Below, piece by piece: positions 3,977-7,608 of a DNA stretch of 7,608 bases (positions are counted from its first letter, which is position 1; each line of letters begins with the position of its first letter). Position numbers and translations under genes: made by a program. The DNA comes from an uncultured Ruminococcus sp. (GTDB lineage: Bacteria; Bacillota; Clostridia; Oscillospirales; CAG-272): the NCBI GenBank assembly GCA_902783705.1, contig CACZSA010000388.1:1-7608 (forward strand). Direction: 5' to 3'. The notes below the pieces were generated by a model. The model was not told the DNA's origin and made no database searches. It worked only from the letters and a program-made list of their open reading frames with translations.

Positions 3977-5944
3977 ATGAAAACGTGCGGCGGAATTGCC
4001 GGCTTTCCGGGCAGGATCCTCTCCGTCCCGGCCCTCGTCGTGGGAAGCGGCGCGGCGGGACTCAACGCGGCCCTCTCCCTCGCCCGGTCCATGGGGCGCG
4101 CCTCCGTCCTCCTCGTCACCGAGGGGATGAACATGGGCACCTCGCGCAACACCGGGTCCGACAAGCAGACCTACTACAAGCAGGCCACGGGCGCGGATTT
4201 TCCCGATTCGGCCCGCGCGATGGCGGAGGACTATTTCGCCTGCGGATCGATGCACGGTGACCTCGCCCTCACGGAATCCCTCGGCTCGCTCCGCGGCTTC
4301 TTCCGGCTCGTCTCGCTCGGCGTCCCCTTCCCCGCCGACCGATGGGGCGAGTACACCGGATACCGCACCGATCACGACCCGAAGAGCCGCGCGACCTCCT
4401 GCGGTCCCCTCACCTCGAAGAAAATGACCGAGGCGCTCGAGGCCGCCGTCCGCCGCGAAGGGGTCCCGATCCTCGACGGATACCGCGCCGTGACCGTCCT
4501 CACCGAAAAGGGACGCGCGGCGGGGATCGTCTGCGCCGCGGAAAATGAGATCACCCCGGACAATCCGGCGGGGCTTGTCGCGATCCTCTCGGGCGCGCTT
4601 GTCTGGGCGACGGGCGGTCCGTCCTCGGTCTACGCGGCCTCCGTCTATCCGGAGAGCCAGACCTGCGCCCTCGGCGCGCCTCTTCTCGCCGGGGCTTCGG
4701 CCTCGAATCTCACCGAAAGCCAGTACGGCATCGCCTCCGTTGCGTTCCGCTGGAACCTCTCGGGCTCGTATCAGCAGGTCCTGCCCCGGTATATTTCGAC
4801 GGGCACGGACGGCGAGGCGCGGGAATTCCTCCCGGATGCCCTCGGGGACGGACCTGTCAGCCTCCGCGCGCAGTTCTGCAAGGGGTACGAATGGCCCTTC
4901 GACCCGTCGAAGATCGGCGCGCGCTCCCGTTCGTCGGAGGTCGACATCGCCGTTTTCCGCGAGATCCAATCCGGTCGGCGGGTCTTCCTCGATTTCCGCG
5001 CGAATCCCGCCCTGATCGAACGCGAGGGTCTCACCGCCCCGACGATCGGGGAGGAGGCATACGAATACCTCGAAAAAAGCCATGCCCTCGGGGACACCCC
5101 GGTGAAGCGGCTGCGGCAGATGAACGAAAAGGCGTATCGGCTCTACCTCGACCACGGGATCGATCTGGAACGGGAACCGCTCGAGATCCACGTCGCGGCG
5201 CAGCACCTCAACGGCGGACTCACCTGCGACGCCTGGTACGAGAGCCCGACGCTCTGCGGCCTTTACCCGGTCGGGGAGTGCGGCGGCGTCTTCGGCATCC
5301 GGCGGCCCGGCGGCTCCGCGCTCAACTCGACCCAGGTCGGCTCAACCCGCGCGGCGGAGAAGATCGCGCAGGAAGGACGCCCGGCCCCCGCCCTGTCAGA
5401 CGCGCTTGCTTCTCAGCTCATCGACGCCGCGAAGATCGCCTCCCTGCTCTCTCCGGACGGCGCGGACACGGCAGAAATCCTCGAAGCCCGCCGCCGCGAG
5501 GGTCTGCGCCACGACGCCTGCGCCGCGTTCCTCCGCTCGCCCGAGAAGGTGAAGGACCTGCTCCGCGACACGGCCCGTCAGATCGACCGCTTCACGGACG
5601 AAGAACGGGCGAAGGATTTCCGGGCGCTCGTGGAGCTGCTCATCCATCGCGATACGCTCGTCACGCGCATGGCGATGCTCTCGGCAATCGACGCCTACAT
5701 CGCCGACGGCGGCAGATCGCGCGGATCGTTCCTCATCGAAGGCGCGGACGGGCTCGACACGGCGCACGCCTCCTCGGTGCTCGAGACGAGGATCCGGATC
5801 AAGGACGGGCATATCTCGGCGGAGAACGAATTCGTCCCCGTGCGCCCGATCCCCCGGGCGGACAACTGGTTCGAGACGGTCTACAACGCCTTCGACACCG
5901 GGGAGCGGTTCGGGAGTCCGGCGGATGACGCACAGAAACAATAA
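3977..5944 (+). CDS. Fumarate reductase/succinate dehydrogenase-like FAD-binding protein
   Basis: The 655-residue product has the fold signatures of the FrdA/SdhA/NadB flavoprotein family. VVGSGAAGLNAA (21-32) is the N-terminal Rossmann FAD site, ATGG (211-214) a second FAD contact, and GLYPVGECGG (428-437) with IRRPGGSALNS (441-451) the C-terminal FAD and substrate region. His410 and Arg443 stand where family members bind the dicarboxylate, and Arg318 is a candidate for the proton-donor Arg region before FLDF. Two classic features are absent: the His that binds FAD covalently is replaced in TSRNTGSD (55-62), and the HPTG loop is replaced by ESQYGIASVAFRWN (247-260). It is therefore probably a non-covalent FAD oxidoreductase with a substrate other than fumarate. 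No signal peptide, heme site or iron-sulphur subunit gene is seen. AAAGGGA (3964-3970) sets the start; it heads an operon, 33 bp before the hydrolase. Confidence 0.88.
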   Translation: MKTCGGIAGFPGRILSVPALVVGSGAAGLNAALSLARSMGRASVLLVTEGMNMGTSRNTGSDKQTYYKQATGADFPDSARAMAEDYFACGSMHGDLALTESLGSLRGFFRLVSLGVPFPADRWGEYTGYRTDHDPKSRATSCGPLTSKKMTEALEAAVRREGVPILDGYRAVTVLTEKGRAAGIVCAAENEITPDNPAGLVAILSGALVWATGGPSSVYAASVYPESQTCALGAPLLAGASASNLTESQYGIASVAFRWNLSGSYQQVLPRYISTGTDGEAREFLPDALGDGPVSLRAQFCKGYEWPFDPSKIGARSRSSEVDIAVFREIQSGRRVFLDFRANPALIEREGLTAPTIGEEAYEYLEKSHALGDTPVKRLRQMNEKAYRLYLDHGIDLEREPLEIHVAAQHLNGGLTCDAWYESPTLCGLYPVGECGGVFGIRRPGGSALNSTQVGSTRAAEKIAQEGRPAPALSDALASQLIDAAKIASLLSPDGADTAEILEARRREGLRHDACAAFLRSPEKVKDLLRDTARQIDRFTDEERAKDFRALVELLIHRDTLVTRMAMLSAIDAYIADGGRSRGSFLIEGADGLDTAHASSVLETRIRIKDGHISAENEFVPVRPIPRADNWFETVYNAFDTGERFGSPADDAQKQ

Positions 5945-5977
5945 CGCCCCGAGAGGCGGCGCAACGGAGCAATCGAT

Positions 5978-7075
5978 ATGAACACACCGGAAATTTTTGA
6001 AGTTGAACGGGTCGACCCCAAAGCCAAGCGCGCCCCCGGGTGGGTCCTTTCCGCCGCGCGCGTGATGCCCGCGAACCCGCCGCGCTTCGGCGTACAGATC
6101 CTGCATGGATTCTCCGAGAAGAAGGAGCGCTGGTTCCCCTTCATGCAGTTTATCGCGGCCTGCGGAGGCGCCGCCGTCATCCACGATCTGCGCGGACACG
6201 GCGCGACCGCTCCGGCTCAGACAGGGGCAAAATCCGCCGATCCCCTCGCGGACTTCGGATATGCGTATGAAACCCTGTTTGACGACATCGATGCGGTCTG
6301 GCAGGCGGGCATCCCCGAGACCCCGAACGAGGCGCCCCTGCCCCGCTTCCTCTTCGGGCACAGCATGGGCTCCCTCATCGCCGGGCTCTATACCGCCGCG
6401 CATCCGTCGGAGATCGCCGGGCTGATCCTCACGGGACTGCCGCACCGGGAACGCCTCGTCTCACCAGCCCTCGCGTGGTTCGCCCTCGAGAGCGTCTTCA
6501 CGGGGGACGGCGCGTGCCTGCCCCTGCTCAACCGCATAGCCTTCAATCGCTTCAACAAGGGCTTTGATCCCGAGCCCGCCTCGGACGGGCGCTTCCTCTG
6601 GACGGCAAACGATCTCGCCGTGCGGTATGAATTCGCGGCGGATCCCGTCTGCAATCGTCCGCATCCGCTCCGCGACTACCGCAACCTGCTCCGCCTCGTG
6701 CGGGACTTCTGGCGTCCGTCGTCGTGGGAGAAGCCTGGCCCGATCCCGGTCCTCGTGATGGCGGGAGAGGACGATCCCGTGGCGGGCGGCGCGAAACGGA
6801 CCGGGGACGCGGTGAAATTCCTCGCCGACATGGGATTCGCGCCGTCGTCGAAGGTCTACCCCGGCGGACGGCACGAGATCTTCATGGACACGGACCGCGA
6901 GGCCGCCTTCACCGACGCCATGCGCTTCGTCCTCACGCGCACCCCGAAGCGTCCCGCGCCGCCCGTTCAGCCCGAACCGGAGGAATCTCAGGTCCACGAG
7001 GAGCCTCATACCCATGATGAGCCTCAGGTATCTGAGGAGCCTCAGGTATCTGAGGAGCCGGAGGGATCCGCATGA
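5978..7075 (+). CDS. Serine alpha/beta hydrolase (lysophospholipase-like) with a repeat tail
   Basis: The 365-residue product is an alpha/beta hydrolase of the serine aminopeptidase S33/monoacylglycerol-lipase-like type. The nucleophile elbow is GHSMGS (127-132) with Ser129, the acid is most likely Asp266 in GEDDPV, and His299 in GGRHE completes the triad. HGF (43-45) supplies the oxyanion region, and HDLRGHG (69-75) is typical of the family. A cap domain occupies about 160-250. Substrate is probably an acyl ester such as a lysophospholipid or monoacylglycerol, by family only. No signal peptide, so cytoplasmic. After about residue 322 comes a Pro/Glu-rich tail of six-residue repeats (EEPQVS type) that ends the protein and is not part of the fold. 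GGAG at 5966-5969 is 8 nt before the ATG. It lies between the FAD protein and the HEYGH gene and overlaps the latter by 4 bp. Confidence 0.88.
   Translation: MNTPEIFEVERVDPKAKRAPGWVLSAARVMPANPPRFGVQILHGFSEKKERWFPFMQFIAACGGAAVIHDLRGHGATAPAQTGAKSADPLADFGYAYETLFDDIDAVWQAGIPETPNEAPLPRFLFGHSMGSLIAGLYTAAHPSEIAGLILTGLPHRERLVSPALAWFALESVFTGDGACLPLLNRIAFNRFNKGFDPEPASDGRFLWTANDLAVRYEFAADPVCNRPHPLRDYRNLLRLVRDFWRPSSWEKPGPIPVLVMAGEDDPVAGGAKRTGDAVKFLADMGFAPSSKVYPGGRHEIFMDTDREAAFTDAMRFVLTRTPKRPAPPVQPEPEESQVHEEPHTHDEPQVSEEPQVSEEPEGSA
6980..7069 (+). repeat. Five 18-bp tandem units encoding the hydrolase tail
   Basis: Five in-frame 18-bp units encode EESQVH, EEPHTH, DEPQVS, EEPQVS and EEPEGS. Units three and four differ by one base (GAT versus GAG), indicating recent duplication. 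The units also contain CCTCAGGTATCTGAGG twice (7022-7037 and 7040-7055), each a 6-bp stem with a GTAT loop. The last unit contains GGAGGG (7060-7065), the ribosome binding site of the following gene. Copy number may vary among strains without shifting the frame, because the unit is a multiple of three. Confidence 0.85.
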
Positions 7076-7503
7076 AGCAGAAGCTCCGGGAGGCCCTCTT
7101 CGTCTTCCTGCAATGCACCTGGGGACTGCCGCAGACGATCGCCGGGTTCATCGTGTACCTGATCTGCCGCATGCGGGGATGCGAGCGCTTCTTCTTCGGC
7201 GGCGCGATCTGCACGGAGTGGCACCGGGACGACGGCATATCGCTCGGACTGTTCATCTTCTGCCCGGCGGGCGGAGGGATCCACCTCCACGAGTACGGGC
7301 ACACGTTCCAGTCCCTCCTCCTCGGCCCGCTCTACCTCGCGCTCGTGAGCCTGCCCTCCCTGATGTGGGCCGGGCTGCCCGTCTTCCGGCGGATGCGGCG
7401 CGAGAAGCGGGTTCCGTATTCGCGCCTCTTTTGCGAGGGCTGGGCAGACCGGATCGGCGCGAAGTACGAAAAGCACGGGCGCAAGGTTTACCGCAGGAAA
7501 TGA
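7072..7503 (+). CDS. Small membrane protein with an HExxH metalloprotease-like motif
   Basis: The 143-residue product has hydrophobic stretches at about 9-33, 56-70 and 79-104, the last directly after HEYGH (73-77). HEYGH fits HExxH, the zinc site of many metallopeptidases, with Glu122 or Asp126 in CEGWADR as possible third ligands. The motif in a hydrophobic setting recalls intramembrane or membrane-anchored metalloproteases, but the protein is much shorter than M48 or M50 enzymes and I know no characterised member. I recall similar HEYGHTxQS-type short proteins in Bacteroidetes and Clostridia; that is memory, not a search. Proteolytic activity is unproven. The start is fixed by GGAGGG (7060-7065) and the ATGA overlap with the hydrolase, which implies translational coupling. 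It ends in a basic tail. No standard terminator follows. Confidence 0.78.
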   Translation: MKQKLREALFVFLQCTWGLPQTIAGFIVYLICRMRGCERFFFGGAICTEWHRDDGISLGLFIFCPAGGGIHLHEYGHTFQSLLLGPLYLALVSLPSLMWAGLPVFRRMRREKRVPYSRLFCEGWADRIGAKYEKHGRKVYRRK

Positions 7504-7540
7504 AAAAGGGCCTGTCGCAAAACAGTTCAAAAGTTTTCGT

Positions 7541-7605
7541 CCACCTTTTTCAAAAGGTGGTGGGGTGTCGGGGCAACGCCCTGACCCGGACTCCGCAGAG
7601 TCCGG
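7541..7605. repeat. Cluster of three hairpins at the right edge
   Basis: CCACCTTTTTCAAAAGGTGG (7541-7560) is a 9-bp inverted repeat. TCGGGGC/GCCCTGA (7568-7574 with 7578-7584) forms a second stem with one G-U pair and an AAC loop. CCGGACTCCGCAGAGTCCGG (7586-7605) is a perfect 8-bp stem with a CGCA loop. None is followed by a T-tract on the plus strand. Three stacked stems within 65 bp after an operon look like a dispersed intergenic repeat (REP-like) rather than an ordinary terminator; the element may continue past the window edge. The preceding 7504-7540 contains only a weak CTGT/ACAG dyad and AAAAGTTTT. Confidence 0.55.
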
Positions 7606-7608
7606 AAC

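Noticed and set aside
3685..4260. ATG in the leader hairpin loop opening a long frame
   Set aside because: No ribosome binding site before it, product is Arg-rich and without motifs, and it crosses the terminator and the next promoter.
3689..5206. 505-codon minus-strand frame opposite the flavoprotein
   Set aside because: Arg/Glu/Asp-rich antisense shadow; it spans two plus-strand units with promoters and terminator.
7541..7560. Ordinary Rho-independent terminator for the last operon
   Set aside because: The stem is followed by TGGGG, not a T-tract, on the plus strand, and the minus strand is no better.
1..7608. CRISPR array, insertion sequence, prophage or tRNA gene inside the window
   Set aside because: No spaced identical repeats, transposase or integrase motifs, phage genes or cloverleaf-like sequence were seen.

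Overview
The window looks like chromosomal DNA of a GC-rich Gram-positive bacterium, most likely a Clostridia-type Firmicute. The evidence is strong GC bias at third codon positions, good AGGAGG-type ribosome binding sites, AT-rich intergenic gaps, and sigma-A type promoters with a 17-bp spacer and a TGn extended -10. Protein types (a fumarate-reductase-like flavoprotein of the clostridial kind, a zinc-ribbon acyltransferase, a CPFSPYSD-type radical SAM protein) point the same way. The assignment is inference; no taxonomic marker gene lies inside the window.

Layout. Positions 1-305 hold no gene. They carry two tandem, near-duplicate promoters on the minus strand (P1 175-203, P2 50-78) with A-tracts upstream, firing out of the left edge. 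This is the architecture of a stable-RNA (probably rRNA) operon whose structural genes lie outside the window. A divergent perfect-consensus promoter (306-334) drives a monocistronic radical SAM gene (374-1459). A hairpin at 1480-1521 separates it from a convergent two-gene minus-strand operon. That operon (3513 down to 1526) encodes a PlsC-like acyltransferase with an internal zinc ribbon and, overlapping by ATGA, a stand-alone ABC ATPase that lacks the usual switch histidine and has no permease beside it.

The 463-bp gap at 3514-3976 is dense. It holds the minus-strand operon promoter, nested inverted repeats, a second perfect-consensus promoter, a leader hairpin, a 41-codon gene for a single-span membrane peptide with its own strong ribosome binding site, its terminator, and then the promoter of the last operon. 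The last operon (3977-7503, plus strand) encodes a fumarate-reductase-like FAD protein, a serine alpha/beta hydrolase with a tandem-repeat C-terminal tail, and a small membrane protein with an HEYGH (HExxH) motif whose start codon overlaps the hydrolase stop. The right edge (7504-7608) is a cluster of three hairpins that looks like a dispersed intergenic repeat.

I see no coherent defence, RiPP or mobile system. The items most worth attention are the short membrane-peptide gene with its structured leader, the duplicated stable-RNA promoter, the Arg-for-His ABC ATPase coupled to an acyltransferase, and the repeat array that serves both as protein tail and as the next gene's translation start region.
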